From NCBI RefSeq assembly GCF_026745355.1, contig NC_079208.1, forward strand, positions 47,259,577 to 47,323,576: DNA of 64,000 bases, written 5' to 3'. Positions within the stretch are counted from its first letter, which is position 1; every line of letters begins with the position of its first letter. This stretch comes from Beta vulgaris subsp. vulgaris (taxonomy: Eukaryota; Streptophyta; Magnoliopsida; Caryophyllales; Amaranthaceae). Under the pieces are notes generated by a model. That model was not told where the DNA came from. It saw only the letters and a list, made by a program, of their open reading frames with translations, and did not search any database. This document shows, piece by piece, positions 22,139 to 35,391 of the stretch. A program made the translations under genes and the position numbers.

Positions 22139-24450
22139 GATTTAAAGGTAATTGGACCAAATAGTTAAATGGGGAAGGTTGAATTTTATTAAACTAGAAA
22201 AAAAGGGAAAAAGAAAAATAGATGGGAAGAAATATGTGGAAGGAAGGAAAGGAGGTGGGGGTGAGTCATTTAGGTGGAAAAAAAAAAAAGAAAAACAAGG
22301 TGTAAAAAAAAAAGAAAAGAAACAACGTGAAAGAGAGGAAAGGGAAAAAGGAGAACATAACTTAGAGGGAGTTCGAAGGAGAGAGAACATAAAGTAGAGG
22401 ATGGCGGGCTCCAGCGAGCCATTCACGGCGTCGATGGCGTCGAAGCAGATGCACGTATGCACAAGAAGGAAGAGAGAAAGAAGGCACACGAAGAGGAGGG
22501 AGTAAGAGCACGTTTTGTTCGTATGGGGGCGTTTAGTGCGTGTTTTATGATCAAATCTCTAGGCTTACTTCATCCTTAATCTTCCATAGTAATGGGTAAG
22601 TTAAGTTCTTAATTTAATTTCAGTTTTTCCCAAGTTTAAGAAGTTAAGCTTTGTGATTGAAATTGAATTGGGGTTTTCGATTTGAAGGTTGTGAGTATGA
22701 ATTGATTGAGTAGAATAGTTAGTTTGGATTGGTAAAATGATGATTAAACTTGTTAGTGTGAGTTGGGATGACTTGAGGTTTGATTGAATGGAAGGTTTGT
22801 ATTTTAATGCTATGTAGAACAATAAAGTGTTGTAATTCGTAAGCAGAATAGGTTAGTTTTGTAAATTGTATGTTTCAACATTTTTCGGGCGTTTTAGCAA
22901 ATATACTATTTCACAAAAGTTGTTTGTATCAAAATTTTACTCAAGATAGGATCAAAAAACACTTGATTTGGAGTTCGAATGAGGAAGTTATGCCAATTTT
23001 AAGTTTCTGCTTAAATTAATAAATTGTATATTAGTTTCGAGTGTACGTTTTAAGTTTGAATGTTTTCTTGTGAATGTTTCCTAATGGATTTTGGAGTACC
23101 TAAATATAGATTATGATACTTAAGTGTTGGGTTTATATAAACTAAGCGAGATTTTTAGTATTGTTAGTATTAGTTAGTTATGTCATTTGAAGTAAGAGGC
23201 TCATATTTTATAAAACTGGAACTAGTTAAAGCTCATTACTAGTTAGCTAAGTCTATTGTTATTTATTGAATAAATATATGTTATTATGCAGCTTTCCAGT
23301 TCACTAAAGAGTTGTTTTGGAGGTGGTTGTTTTGATGTGATTCGTAAGAGGTAAAATTTTTCTTACTCAAATATTTTATAGTTTACAAGCAAAGTATTGA
23401 AAATTGTGATTTTGGTTTGAAAAGGAGGATGTTCCTCCACAGATCGAAAGTTTAGTTTCCAAAGAAACTTTTATAGTTTACAAGAAGTGTTTTTAAAAGA
23501 TTTATATCTCGATTTTGTTGAGAATGGATTAAATGGGAGGATGTTCCGCCAAATATAGAAAGTTTATTTTTTCGAACCGCGATTAAAGGAAAGATTATGG
23601 AGAGATATTTCGAATAGTTTTATGTTTTGAAAGTTGACGGGATTATGTAAGTGGTATCTCAAGGAATTCGAACTTCGTCAGGTTCGTCTCGACTTTACAG
23701 ATACAGAATAGTTGGGGGGTACGTTGATCAGTACCTCGGACTTAGATCTTCTGTTGCGATTTAGCCGTATGTAGGGTGTGCACACTAGGGGTCTTTGTCT
23801 ATAGTTATCCGGAGGGCCTAGCTAGCCCAATGGCAAGCAAAGTTTGTTCCATTCCATAGATTTATGATTCTAAGATTCTAGAAGAAATTGTTTTAGCAAA
23901 GAAAAAGAAGAATATTTGGTTTGGAAAAGAAATGAAGAAAAGTGTTTATAATGTTTTTATTTAGCATTGTGGTTGTAATAGAAAATGATTTATTAGATAT
24001 GTTTAATGTATCCTACCTACATATATATTTGGCTTTATGGTATGAAATCTTGCTCAGTCAGTTTGGTTGATACTACATGTCCGGTATATGCAGGTACATG
24101 AAGGTAATGTATTATGAAGAAGGTTCGATGTTGGAAGTTTGTTGTATGCTTATACTATTTGTATCGCGACAAGGACGATCAACTTTGTAATATTATAGTT
24201 AATAGTAAAATTGTAATTAAATTAAAAAGGTTTGAGTTTGTAAAGTCTAGACTAGTTTGGTTGCTGGGTTTTGAGGATACAAGTTTATGAATCGGATACG
24301 CGAGTGGTTTTAGGCGTTTTTTGAGTATTACAAATGGAACTCTGTCGAATTTTCTTTAGGATTTTAAAAACAAATCTAATTCTTTAAAAGTTTAGGATCA
24401 TTCACTTAATATAGTTTATTAGAATTTAAAGGTTTCAATATTGTCATTAC

Positions 24451-24677
24451 CATCTAAAAGTTTTAATAAGTCAAGGTTTTTTTGGGCTCCACACTCGTGA
24501 TGAGTGTGATGGTAATAGCCCGGACTAGATTTTTCGCTGCATTTAGGTCTTTATTAGGTTGGTCATCTAAAAGTTTTAATAAGTCAAGGTTTTTTTTGGG
24601 CTCCACACTCGTGATGAGTGTGATGGTAATAGCCCGGACTAGATTTTCCGCTGCATTTAGGTCTTTATTAGGTTGGT
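24451..24677. repeat. 113-bp tandem duplication at LTR 3' end
   Basis: The block beginning catctaaaagttttaataag at 24451 restarts at 24564 and is nearly identical; it includes the palindrome-like cactcgtgatgagtgtg. It ends just before the LTR terminus and explains the paired ORFs on both strands here. Confidence 0.9.
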
Positions 24678-24890
24678 CATAAATTCGGGTTGTTACATAC
24701 ATGGAATGAGATATGACCCAAAATGAAGCATACCGCGCGTTATGCATGTGTTTTATTCTTTTGTTGCTTCATTTTAGTTGTATTCCTCATTAATACATTT
24801 TTCAAGGATTTTAGAAAAATTTAAGATTTTTCAAACAATTTTATTACTTTCTTTACAATTTCACAGACATCACCAAACTTCAATTCACCA

Positions 24891-25740
24891 TGTCTAATGA
24901 AAAAATTCTTGAAGATGAGACTCGTGAAGCACTCGCTAAATAGCGTGACGCCATGCAATCTGAAGCAACTCGCCAATTATGTAACGTCATCAGAGTGAAC
25001 CTTGTGACTTATAAATCTCAAGTTTTTTGGTATGTGAAAAGAAGCACTGATCCTAACACTCCTTTAAAGGATAGAATTGACATTATTGGTCTCTGTTTCC
25101 CTTTAAAAATTCAAAAACCAAAGCGCCAAATAGTTTTAGAGCAACAATGTTACCCGCTCTTCGACCATATTATCTTAGAGGATTATAAGCTTAGAATACT
25201 TCCCTTTGCCCCAAAAATCCTCCCAAATTTGAATTGGCCCTTAACTAACAAGCCCTTTAAAGGTTGGATTTCAGGGGTCTTTGCAAAGAGCATGGTTTCT
25301 GCGAATGAAACCTTTTCATGATAAACGGTCCAAGAACAGAATATTGCCCTTCTTCATACTAGCTTCTTATGAAACCATTCCCTTCGATGGGGCTTTGCCT
25401 ACTGTTTTACTAGCTTCTTGAGACTAGTTTCTTATTCCGGTGGGGGGACAATGATCGTAACCTTAGCTGATATTGCCTTTATTACTGGGACTTATCTAAC
25501 AGGTAAATATGAAATTGACCTTCCCATCTTTCACCATGTTAAAGAATATAATCATATATTTAGTCAATGTCTATCAATCTTTCGCCGAATCACTAATCCC
25601 ACTTCTAGTGCCAACAAATGTGGCTTTCAGAAATTTGTTGATTTCTTCATTAATAAGGATGCCAATGAGGAAGTTCGTTGACTTGTTGATAATCCCATTG
25701 TGGTCACCAAAAAACTTGTTGGTGCAAAATCAGTTCATTG
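24891..25740 (+). pseudogene. Plant-mobile-domain-like protein relic
   Basis: A start in fair context (caccATGTCTAATG) gives MSNEKILEDETREALAK, then a stop. The frame resumes as MQSEATRQLCNVIRVNLVTY for 122 codons and stops at SANETFS*. After a shift, GGGTMIVTLADIAFITGTYL at ~25436-25495 resembles the 'TITLEDVAFLTGLP' signature of the plant mobile domain (aminotransferase-like domain of transposon-derived proteins). The frame ends near 25740 after a further stop. It lies directly downstream of the long LTR; whether it belongs to that element or to a host-like PMD gene is unclear. Similarity is by motif only. Confidence 0.4.
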
Positions 25741-27057
25741 ACCTTGCAAACAAGTCAATGGACACTCAATAGTTTTATATTGAATGTCTTGGAAGACTTG
25801 GTCCCTGCGGAAGTGGGGATAACCAATTTTAATTAGATAAAACCCTGCTAACGTACTCTGTTGCAATTTAATTAATGATCAAACTACAACATAAATTAAC
25901 TTCAAGCGAAAAGCAATAAATAGAGCAAATAGTAATCAATCCTTTAATTAAAGCACAAAATTCCCATACATGCCACAAACTTAGAGATGAATTTTACAAC
26001 ACACAAAGGGATAAGCCGAGCTGGACAACTAAAGATGAGAGACGGAAGTTGCTACCTTCCTGATTCCCTAATTCAATTGGAGTGAGAATTTGAGACTTTG
26101 CCTAATGGCATCATAACATGCCCGGATGCCTAAGCTAAATCTAAAGAACTAAACCACACCCCTTAAGGGGGTTGGGCTATGCTAGCGCTATGCTAAGGAA
26201 TTAAGAAATGGTAGAGTTTTGACGGGTTGTTCGTGTGTTCTTTTCTTGATAATAGTTTTTGTATTTATAGAGAATCATAACATTTAACTTCACTGCCTGC
26301 TGGGGAGGAAAAATGTTCGAAAGATATTTGATTCAAACCTTAACGGTTTACTAACGCTGAATAACCATCACCCTATAGTGCATGTTTTTCTTCATGTTAA
26401 ACCATCTTCTGATTATCTTTTGGTTGCTATTCTTTTACTGTCTTTGACTTTCATCTCTTGATAAGCTTCCTTTGTAGATTGTTAATTTTGACCTCTGTTG
26501 ACTTCGCTTGATGGACTTTATATTTATATTAGACCCTTATGTTAAAGCATAAATTAAACCTTTTGAGGTTTGATTCAATGCACCATAATAAATGTTACTT
26601 GACATCCGAAAATAGTAGTAACAACCACACAAGATTGTTAAATATTAGAACGTTACCTTTCGAAAATTCTATGAACAAAACAACAAAGATATCTCATAAC
26701 TTTCTCAATACATGGATAGCTAAATTCCACGTTGTCTACACTCTACAAGACCATTCACAATATACTACACCATCAAACTATTTCAACAACTCTCCTCTAT
26801 AACCTAATTACCTACACCTTGGAGAGAGCAATTGAAATAGACTTGACTAATAGCTACACTGTAGTACTATTACTATACCACCAACTCTCCAAAGAAAAAA
26901 AAAACACCCATTCAACTCTGTACACAACCCCAAAAAATAAAAAAAGATAAAAAAAAAAAGAGACCAGCTGTCGGGCACCCGGGCTTGCCGGGCCGGGTCG
27001 GTTTCTTGTGATTTGAGCACAATTTGCAAAATTATGAACACTAGAAAAAAAAAGTCG
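25741..27057. other. Intergenic region downstream of the BT gene
   Basis: Several short ORFs (26539-26950) have no recognisable domain. A palindrome-like ccccttaaggggg occurs near 26158. 26960-27050 should contain the BT 3' untranslated region (minus strand). No repeat or RNA gene is apparent. Confidence 0.4.
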
Positions 27058-30000
27058 TTAAGGATGGACGCATGACATTGGTGAGAATGCGTGTTGAATT
27101 GGTTTACATTCTTGTGGTTTAGGCAGAGATAAAGAAGATATAGTTTTGGCCAAAACAACCTTCCTCACTAATAGCCTCCACTTTGCATCATCTCCCTTCT
27201 TCTCTTGTTGCATCTTCAACTTGAATTGTCTGTCCAAATTAACAAACTAAATATCAGCATCAATGGTCCAATATTACATAGAAATGGACATCCTAGCTGT
27301 TTGATCATATACTATGATAAATTTAGGTAGGCCCATCACCTAATGATCATATTATTCAAATCTCTAAAGCAATGATAAATGAGTTTAGAGCATGCTACTC
27401 GAGGGAGCATAATCACATCAAAGATATACAAATCATGATAGGAGTAGCACATTAGAGCGACAATATGTCAAATATAATGCAACCACCAACCGTATTTTTA
27501 GCACTAACTAATAACAGAACAACTAATACTTGTTCCCTAATACAACTTTAATGCTGGGGTAATATACAAAAAAAAACCCTTAAGAAATATTAGAGATATT
27601 AGAAGAAAAAAATATTTTTAATTTCTTATATGTTTGAAAACAATATATTAAAGGTTACATAAAAGAAGTCATAAGTGAAATATTGAGCAATCATTATGCA
27701 ATAATATCGAAAGTCGAGATTTATTTGATTTAAACTATCGTATTAGTGAAAAATATTAAGCTTACATTAGGCAATTCTTATCACAAAATATGCTTTCACA
27801 ATATTGTTGTTCTATAATTTTTATTTTTATTAATTAGTATGGTCTACTCTCCTTTAAAAGGCTAAAATAGTGAAAAAGAAAATATCACAAAAAGTATTTT
27901 ATGAGGACAACTCATGGACAATTGGAACATTGAATCTTTACATATTGATTTTAGGCTGAAAATTTTAGGCTGCCGAAAGATAGCAAATGGGGGTGATATG
28001 ATAATATCAGCCTTCCCCAGTTAAAGTAATGTCACAAATTGAAACTACTTAGAAATTACAATAGACCCCATATGTATCATCTTGCACCTAACAAATGGCA
28101 TCTCAAAAGAGAAAAAACTATAATTGATTTGATCCTAATATTGCGGAAATAAGAGTTAAGACAAGTGAAGTTGTCAAACTAATTTTAACCTTTACTGGAG
28201 AAGATTGTCCTACCTACGTGATCTCAACTTTAGGGTGTTGATGGTTGAAACAAACATTAATTCAAAAGATCTCGCCTACTTTTATTAATTACTTTGTCAT
28301 CCCAAAGTTAAAAGATGGAAAAAGCCTGATCTTTTTATTACGGACATTGTTACACCTACTCAGCGGTTAAATAACCCACTATCAATAAGAGTATTAAAAA
28401 AATAATTATTATATTAAACTGAATTACATTATTAAAATCTTCAACAAGTCTTCATTAATAATGGGTAGTCTATCGATAGATAGACAAACTCTTTCCCTTT
28501 TGTTACTAGAGAAGATGTACCTCCTCTTGTTATTTTATTGGCAGACCACTAAAGCATATTCAATTGCAAGTTTGCAACTGTAATGAAAGTAGAAAGCACG
28601 TTCCTAAAGTGTAGGGTTGGATCTTGGGCATACTTGATTTGTTCCCTATACTAATTTCTAGCCTTGTATTCATAAGTTTTGTTATTGGCATGTGCTATAG
28701 TATCCTTTCTTCATTTTTTACTTGTTACATGTTCTATAAATGGATGTTCTTTCCTACATTTCTTTGTTTCGTAATTATGATTCACTAAGGAATCATACTT
28801 CCCTTTATTTTTATCAATCTTCCAACCTATAACTCGCAAATATTAGTCATTTTTCAATAAAATCATGATCTCCATTCTCCAGCACACTATTTTCTAAAAA
28901 ATTAAAATTAGAAACGAAGAGAATACTACACAAACATGCTAGTACAGGAGATTTACAATTAGGTGAGACTAGAGTTCGACTCTAGGACAAGGCTCTAATA
29001 AACAAAATTGTAGGTCATTGTACTACAAAACTCTTTCTTCGATTTCTCTTTTGATTAAGATAAACATAAAGATTGGCAAATTTGGGACCATAAAAGAAAC
29101 ATAGTTAAAAAAAATACTCATATAAGAACATACAGACAGTATATAACATAAATTAATGAAACAATCATGTAGTAAGATAATAGGGTCAAAATTAGTAATA
29201 AGCTGACCTGCAAAGAGGAACCCTGCATTTGGCAGGTTGCTCACACATGGAAGCATGAAGCTTAAGAAGTTGCCACATCCTCTTGCATTTAGAACAGCCA
29301 CCATTAACCCTCTTCTTACACGTTGCAAAATGCTTAATCAGAAGCTGGAGACAGCGACACGTGGAGAATCTTTTACAAGGCTCCTTCTTCTTGGAGGGTT
29401 CCATATCATAGGGTCCCACACTTGTGCACCCTTCTGTACATATATGTACCAGACAATCCATTGCTTCACCTAGCTGTATGTATAACTTCTGCTCCTCTTT
29501 TTGCTTTTTTGTCCTCTTCTTTCTCTGCATTTTCATTCAGAATTTCCCATACTTATTCGTATTTATATTCATCAAGTGGTAACACTCATAAACAAACAAC
29601 ATATGCTACATCATTTTATTTGTATGTTACTTCATATTGCCCATATTACATTGCTAGTAGTGTAGTGTACCCTCAACTTCAAGAATCAAGATCATCTAAT
29701 AATAAGTCAAGATAGTTGTACAAAAATTGGGTATATAACTTTTGCTATTAGAAAAAATTGCTTCTCAAACAGTTTAATTTCTACACCAATAATTTTCTAC
29801 AAAATCACGTGTAAATGTATACAAAAGTATGAAAAGGTGTGTGTATCTTGTAGAGAAACAAATTGAAGGTGTAATATGACAATTACAAATAATGGTATAA
29901 TGGTATTAACAAAACAAACATCAAATTTGACAGGAAACCCACGCGATTGGTCAATATTAAAATACCACAAATCGTGCAATGAGAAGAATTGATTTGATTA

Positions 30001-32848
30001 GCATAAAGCAACAGAAAATTGACCACTTCCAATGAGAATTCATGTTTGAAAATATCGTTCTCCAGGTTAAAACACACGGCTATTATTGGTTAACCAAGCT
30101 TTTACGTAGCCTTTATACACTACATACCGACTAGTCTCCCTCATCCCCTATTGTCTCTTTGATTTAACATCAGATATTTATTTGTTCAAACAAAAAATCA
30201 TTCCATAATTAACTGTTCATAAGTAAAAATGAACCATATACAAGGACGACATTTAAAAAATATCAATGAACATAAGTAATTCCATGAATAAAAAATATCC
30301 GCAAATTAATACATATAAGTTTGACATTGACAAGAAGTTATTAGGTCAGATAATTTCAGTTCAGTAAAAATCAGACGAATATAATCCAATCGTCTACTAC
30401 TACGATTAACACATGTAGTCGAATAAAAAAGTAACGATAGCATGAAAAAAAAGAATATGAGCTTACCAATTCGTTTTCCTCAATAAACTGCAAGATTTCA
30501 AGTTCAAGCCAGGGATCATGTTTTTGAAGAAATTTATAGCCCTCAGTCTTTTCAACAGCCTTAAACTTCCTTGCTGCCAATTTCATACCCTTGAGGTAAA
30601 GTTCTGGTGCATCACATAATCTAGCTAATTGAAGTACATCAACAACAGTCTCAACCATTAGCCCTTGAGCTAATTCTTTGGCACATCTCTGCTTCAGTTT
30701 TGGCACAGAGAATACATGGGAAAGTGCCAAGAGATGAATTCCATACTTCTGCATCTCTTCTTCATTGCATCTGATCAAAATTCACAACACACCACATCAT
30801 CAGCGTTACTGCGATTTTACGACGATTAATGCAAACATCTAATTGTATAGTATAGGGATTTGATCCCAAGAGTCAAGACCTCAAATACATATTCTAAAGT
30901 TTTAACCGCCAGACTAAGTTATATTTCGTGTTGTTATCATAAAGTATTATATTAATAAATGAAATTCATTTATTTAAATTACTAATCATATAAATGCATC
31001 AAATTTTCGCTTAATTTTTTTGCTCGATTTGCATCCATAATTTCAACCCATCTATTTCCACAATTAGTAAAATATAGATGCTTTTTTTAAGCTTTAAACC
31101 TTTAGCAATTCACAATATAGTATATATGAGTCAAATTATGTTTATAGTCAATTATGTTACTCGGACTTAGAAGCAAAGTTCAATATTTTTTTAATTAAGG
31201 TACACTATGTTCTAAATCCGATGTGTCAAAAATTCAATCCTATCCAAAATCTGTGCGTCATTTCCTATGAATATGGAGATTTCATTACCAAATCTCATGT
31301 TACATTTGATTAGCACTTTTTGATTTCGATATAGATATTAAAATCCTTACACTATTCATGCAATGAGATCATATCCGACAGATTCCAACAGATTAAATTG
31401 CTCAACTTAGGGAAAAATTGCATCAGATTCTTAGATCATCATCAATTATATATATATATAATATGCTTATTAATAATTGCTTGATCAACTACGCAAATGA
31501 TATGCATTGTTTTTAAAAATAATAAATTTCGCCATAGCTTATTATAATATCGTCAAATGTTTCTAATTTGTAACGAGAAAAGTAAAAGCCACAACTCACA
31601 AGGAACACATACTAGGATTCATAATCATGACATCAAACCAGTGTTCAATCGTAATGGCGTAATACATGACCGTGTATAGAGCAAGACATTATTTTGACAA
31701 ATCGAAAGAGAAAAAAAAATTACTCTTCCATATTATTAATTCTCTCTCAAAATACTCCCTCAATCAAATTTTTGGTTTGTTTGGAAAGTATTTGTTCAAT
31801 TCACTAATAGTAAAAACCTCATCTCATTTTATCAATTAGACAATTATTATAATAAATCACGTTCGAATATACCATAAACATGATATATCCGATTTACTGC
31901 CTCCAAAATCAAAAGAATACAACAATTGAATATTATTTGTAAGTTGTAAAATATTCAATTATTGCATTTTTTCTGTTACAGAGGAAGTACTACCTTTTCT
32001 CGTTTTTGGAGCTATGACGAGCAAATCATGTTTTAGCTCTCAGAATAAGAGCAAGAAAGCCAAAATGAGAAAGAATGGCCATCTATATAAATTTTGCATT
32101 TATTTGTACTTCTCACAATAAGGGAAAAATAATAGACGTAAATTAGTTTAACGTATAAAAAAACTTAGGATAAGAGAGAATCAAAATTCTCACCGGAATG
32201 AATAAAGGAATCGCACGAAGGCAGAAACGGCATCACAAGGCACTCCAAGAATCGGAATCGCTTTCTCCCCTGTTTTCCGATTCCTCCTTGGCCTTCCCGA
32301 TATCCTCTCCATCACCGGCGACGCCATTGCCTTCCCCAAAAAAATTCAAATATTTAGCAATATGATCTACATATCAAAATAACCTTAAATACTTCTTTTT
32401 TAACTTATTGTTCATAGCAAGTCAATCTTAACCACTATGCGGGCTCGACTCTTTTTTAATTACAAATTTATGACATATATATTTTTCACGGACTCTAATA
32501 CAAACTTTAGCCAAATTTATATATAAATAAAAATTACAAAAACAGACGAATCTAACATTACATATCACTTGATAATTGATATTGAATACATTTGAGTTTA
32601 TATATGTGTTAGAGATATATCATATCTTTAGTATCGTAATGTATCTCTAACAATATGCCATAAATTAAAATAATAAAGAAAAGATAGAAAAAAAATACCA
32701 GAATGTGAGAATGAGCGGGAATGCGAAGACCGCCGGAAGTGATGACGTGAATGTCAGGAGCAGGGAGATTTCCGGCGAGTTTATCGGTGAAAAGAGAGGA
32801 CTCCATTGATTTTACGGCGAATTCGTTAGAGAAATTGGTCGGACACAT
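27058..32848 (-). CDS. BTB/POZ and TAZ domain protein (BT family, 5 exons)
   Basis: CDS: complement(join(27058..27229, 29208..29524, 30467..30770, 32194..32330, 32699..32848)), 359 aa. All junctions are GT/AG and the phases agree. The BTB domain spans roughly aa 27-120 (DIHVITSGGLRIPAHSHIL, then ILGVPCDAVSAFVRFLYS), followed by a BACK-like helical link (VVDVLQLARLCDAPEL, FLQKHDPWLELEILQFI). A basic KKRTKKQK patch leads into the TAZ zinc domain, aa ~205-303 (HICTEGC, CKRFSTC, HFATCKK, CSKCKRM, HASMCEQ, CRVPLC). The C-terminal tail holds AKWRLLVRKVV, where family members bind calmodulin. In Arabidopsis BT proteins act as CUL3-linked adaptors in nutrient, hormone and, for BT2, telomerase regulation; applying that here is inference. 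The start is the first in-frame ATG. The subtype (BT1-BT5) is unresolved. Confidence 0.93.
31753..31989. mobile_element. Stowaway-like MITE candidate in BT intron 2
   Basis: Begins TACTCCCTCAATC and ends GAGGAAGTA, so the outer 9 bases pair as inverted repeats with one mismatch (TACTCCCTC / TACTTCCTC). The length (~237 bp) and TA borders suit Stowaway MITEs. The inner inverted match is weak, so the call is tentative. Confidence 0.4.
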
Positions 32849-32995
32849 ATTTGTGATTTTATGAATTATGATATGGTTTAAGTGGTTGTTATTTTTGGCA
32901 AAGCTTAAAAATGGTGATTTTGGTTTTGAAAAAGAGAGTCGACTTTGCGAAATGTATGTGGAATGAGAGATCAAAGTGGAAGAAGTGCGTGGTGG

Positions 32996-33005
32996 GTTAT
33001 ATAGA
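32996..33005 (-). promoter_or_regulatory. TATA box of the BT gene
   Basis: Minus strand CTATATAACC, about 150 bp upstream of the BT start codon. This would leave a 5' leader of roughly 120 nt. It is the only TATA-like element at a suitable distance. Confidence 0.55.
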
Positions 33006-33368
33006 CAGGTAGGAGAGAGAATGGGTTTGTGTTGTCACGCGTGATGTCGTGCGCGTTTAAACAACGAAACAGCAGCTAAATATAAATAAATGACTAGGGA
33101 AGGCCTTATCCGGTTACTAGCAAATGACAATTTCTGGCATCAACTTTTTGGTACTTTTTATTTTAGTTACTAAATAAGATTGTGGTTATTGTACTCAATA
33201 AATTGACTAGAGAAAAAAATATCGGAAAAAGAGGTTTTTTTTGTTGGTAAGTATAATAAGTTGCCGGTCACCTGAATCCTTCAATTTATCATGCGAATAA
33301 GTAGATATGGTAAAAGTGGAGCCAATTTCATTTTTACATGTAACTATTTAGATACATTTAATTTAAGT

Positions 33369-34455
33369 GAAAGTATTGGGTCAGACCGTCTGACCCAATG
33401 AATATTGTCAGACGGGCTGAGCCCAGTACTGTATAATTTTAATTTTTGCTTTGTTACACAGCGACGCCACTCCTCTCATATTGAAGAAGAAGATTAATAT
33501 ACAAAACAAAGCCACTTCTCTCATATTGAAGAAGAAGATTTTTTTTTTTGAGGGGAGAAGAAGAAGACTAATATAACAACAAAAAAAATAAAAAAGAAGA
33601 GGAACCAGACCAATCATCTTTCTCCATTTCTATGTAACTTCCTATAATCACTGTCTCAGCCTCTTTCTCCTTGACTGATGATGAAACTACAGCTATTTTG
33701 ATAAACTTCGCCTTCAACTCTTCAATAGCCGCCATGTGCTTCTCACTTAAACTCGATGATGAGCTCATTTAGTTTGGCCATGTGGACATGTTGAAGGAGG
33801 TTGATTTTTTCTATCTTTTTTGGAAAATATAGATGAGGAGGACAGTAAGAAAATTAGCTAGATATTTTCCCACAGCAATTGTGAGCGGAAGATGTCGAGA
33901 CAAAGTGTAAATTTTGTTAAGCTGGCAGAAGAGGAATGAAGAAGAAGGAGAAAGTGAGAGAAAACATAGGTTAGTGTTTTTTTTTTCTTTTCAGTTGGAC
34001 TTTGTTTCTTTCAGTTGGACTTTATTTTCTTTCAGTTAGACTTTGTTTTCTTTTTAGTTGGACTTTGTTTTCTTTCAGTTGGACTTTGTTTTCTTTCCGT
34101 TGGACTTTGTGTTTCTTTCAGTTGGACTTTGTTTTCTTTCAGTTGGACTTTGTTTTGTTTCAGTTGGACTACCTGAAAAAAAATGAAGACTACCTGAAAA
34201 AGAACGAAGACTACCTGAAAAAAAGTGAAGACTACCTGAAAAAGAATAAAGACCAACTGAAACCCAAAGTAAGTCTAACTGAAGTACAAAAACCAACTGA
34301 AAAAAAAAAGAAGACTAACTAAAAACGAAATGAAGACTACCTGAAAAAAAATGAAGACTACCTGAAAAAAAAATTAAGACTAACTGAAAAAAAATTGGAA
34401 CCACCTGAAAGTTGTCCGACCAAAGATTATGGTCGGACAAGTCCGACACAATACG
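33369..34455. mobile_element. Fold-back transposon copy B (inverted relative of A)
   Basis: Left tip gaaagtattgggtcagac with an internal palindrome (33376-33399); right tip, complemented, cgtattgtgtcggac. The fold-back arms lie at 33978-34160 and 34163-34410 and repeat a ~21-bp unit (ttcagttggactttgttttc / ctacctgaaaaaaaatgaaga). Next to the arm is the same short block as in copy A (cactttctccttcttcttca, complemented). The cargo differs: a duplicated tctcatattgaagaagaaga stretch at 33475-33540 and a minus-strand frame (33568-33768) reading MSSSSSLSEKHMAAIEELKA, which I do not recognise. Orientation is opposite to copy A. No transposase and no clear target duplication are present. Confidence 0.75.
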
Positions 34456-35155
34456 TTCTCTTAAATTTGATTCAAATGGATTGGAATTGGGATTATGGTT
34501 TTGGATATGGATATGACATATTCCAAGTTTTCATCCTATCCAATTGAATCTTATAAAAGATTTTAACTTAAGGTAGTGCTTGAAAATTTGTATTTCATTT
34601 CAAATAATGGAACTGAAATTTGGAATTTAAATTTTGTATTTTAATTCCTAATCACTGTTTTGTAAAGAGGGTTTGATAGGGGAGATATAAATGGGGGTTT
34701 GATGGAGGAGAGAGAAAAAGTATGGATTTAGTAAAGGAGAGAGAAATAAGTGAAGTTGGGATATAGATACTCATGGAGTTGGATATATATGAGGAGAGAA
34801 TTTCAAATGACAAGGTAATAGCTTGAATTTCAAATTCTACTAATATAGGCTTTTGATAAGAATTTGGACGAATTTCATGCCATCCAAACAATAGATTTCA
34901 TCCAAATCCAGAATTTGAAATGAAATCTTGCTATCCAAACATAGCATAATTGATGTTTGAATCCTTGATTTTATTTTCGCAATCCATGTTATTAAAGTTT
35001 GTTGCGAGAAGAGAAATATAATATTACATTCGATTAGTGGTTAATCTATTTGTATTTATATTTGAGGTTATGAGTTTTAATTTTGTGAAAGAATGTGAAG
35101 AAATATAATGTAAACGAACATTATTACTGAAGAACCTTTCTATGTATTTGTATTA
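34456..35155. other. Intergenic, nothing recognised
   Basis: AT-rich sequence with imperfect echoes of 'aaatttggatttgaaatg'. No coding, RNA or mobile-element signal can be supported. Confidence 0.5.
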
Positions 35156-35391
35156 ACATAACCCCAAAAAAGGATAGGAGTTAGCTCAAGTGGGCAGAAC
35201 GCTCCCCCTTGGCCCCTGAGGTCAGGGGTTCGATCATTACCCCCAGCATTATGCTGGGTATTCCTTAGCATATTATGCATGCTTTACCAGCCAATGTGTT
35301 GGTATTTCCTACATGATAGTAGCCTTGTAGGGGTTATCTCTTGGACTAACTTAATTTCCTAATAAATAAATAAAAATTGACATAACCCCAA
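35156..35391 (+). mobile_element. tRNA-derived SINE, copy 2, with 12-bp TSD
   Basis: The exact direct repeat acataaccccaa flanks it (35156-35167 and 35380-35391). The element (35168-35379) has an A-box-like ttagctcaagtgggcagaac, B box ggttcgatca at 35227-35236, the body shared with copy 1 (cagcattatgctgggta, gcatgctttaccagccaatg) and an AATAAATAAATAAAAA tail. The target duplication and tail show LINE-type retroposition. Confidence 0.9.

Larger units (their letters stand above)
21836..24697 (+). mobile_element. 2.86-kb Gypsy-type 3'/solo LTR
   Basis: Starts TGTAATCCCCC and ends CGGGTTGTTACA, the typical ends of long chromoviral LTRs, with flanking tatat and tacat as an imperfect 5-bp duplication. 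A TATA box with flanking purines (tatatatataaaaggagagg) lies at ~22119-22138, as expected for U3. The short ORFs at 22142-22489 and 22152-22397 lie in the purine-rich leader and are not convincing. Near the 3' end is a 113-bp tandem duplication. No matching second LTR exists in the window, so it is either solo or the survivor of a deleted element. Confidence 0.65.

Noticed and set aside
22142..22489. Minus-strand 115-codon hydrophobic ORF
   Set aside because: It lies antisense to a purine-rich LTR leader, with Phe/Ser-rich composition typical of such DNA and no domain.
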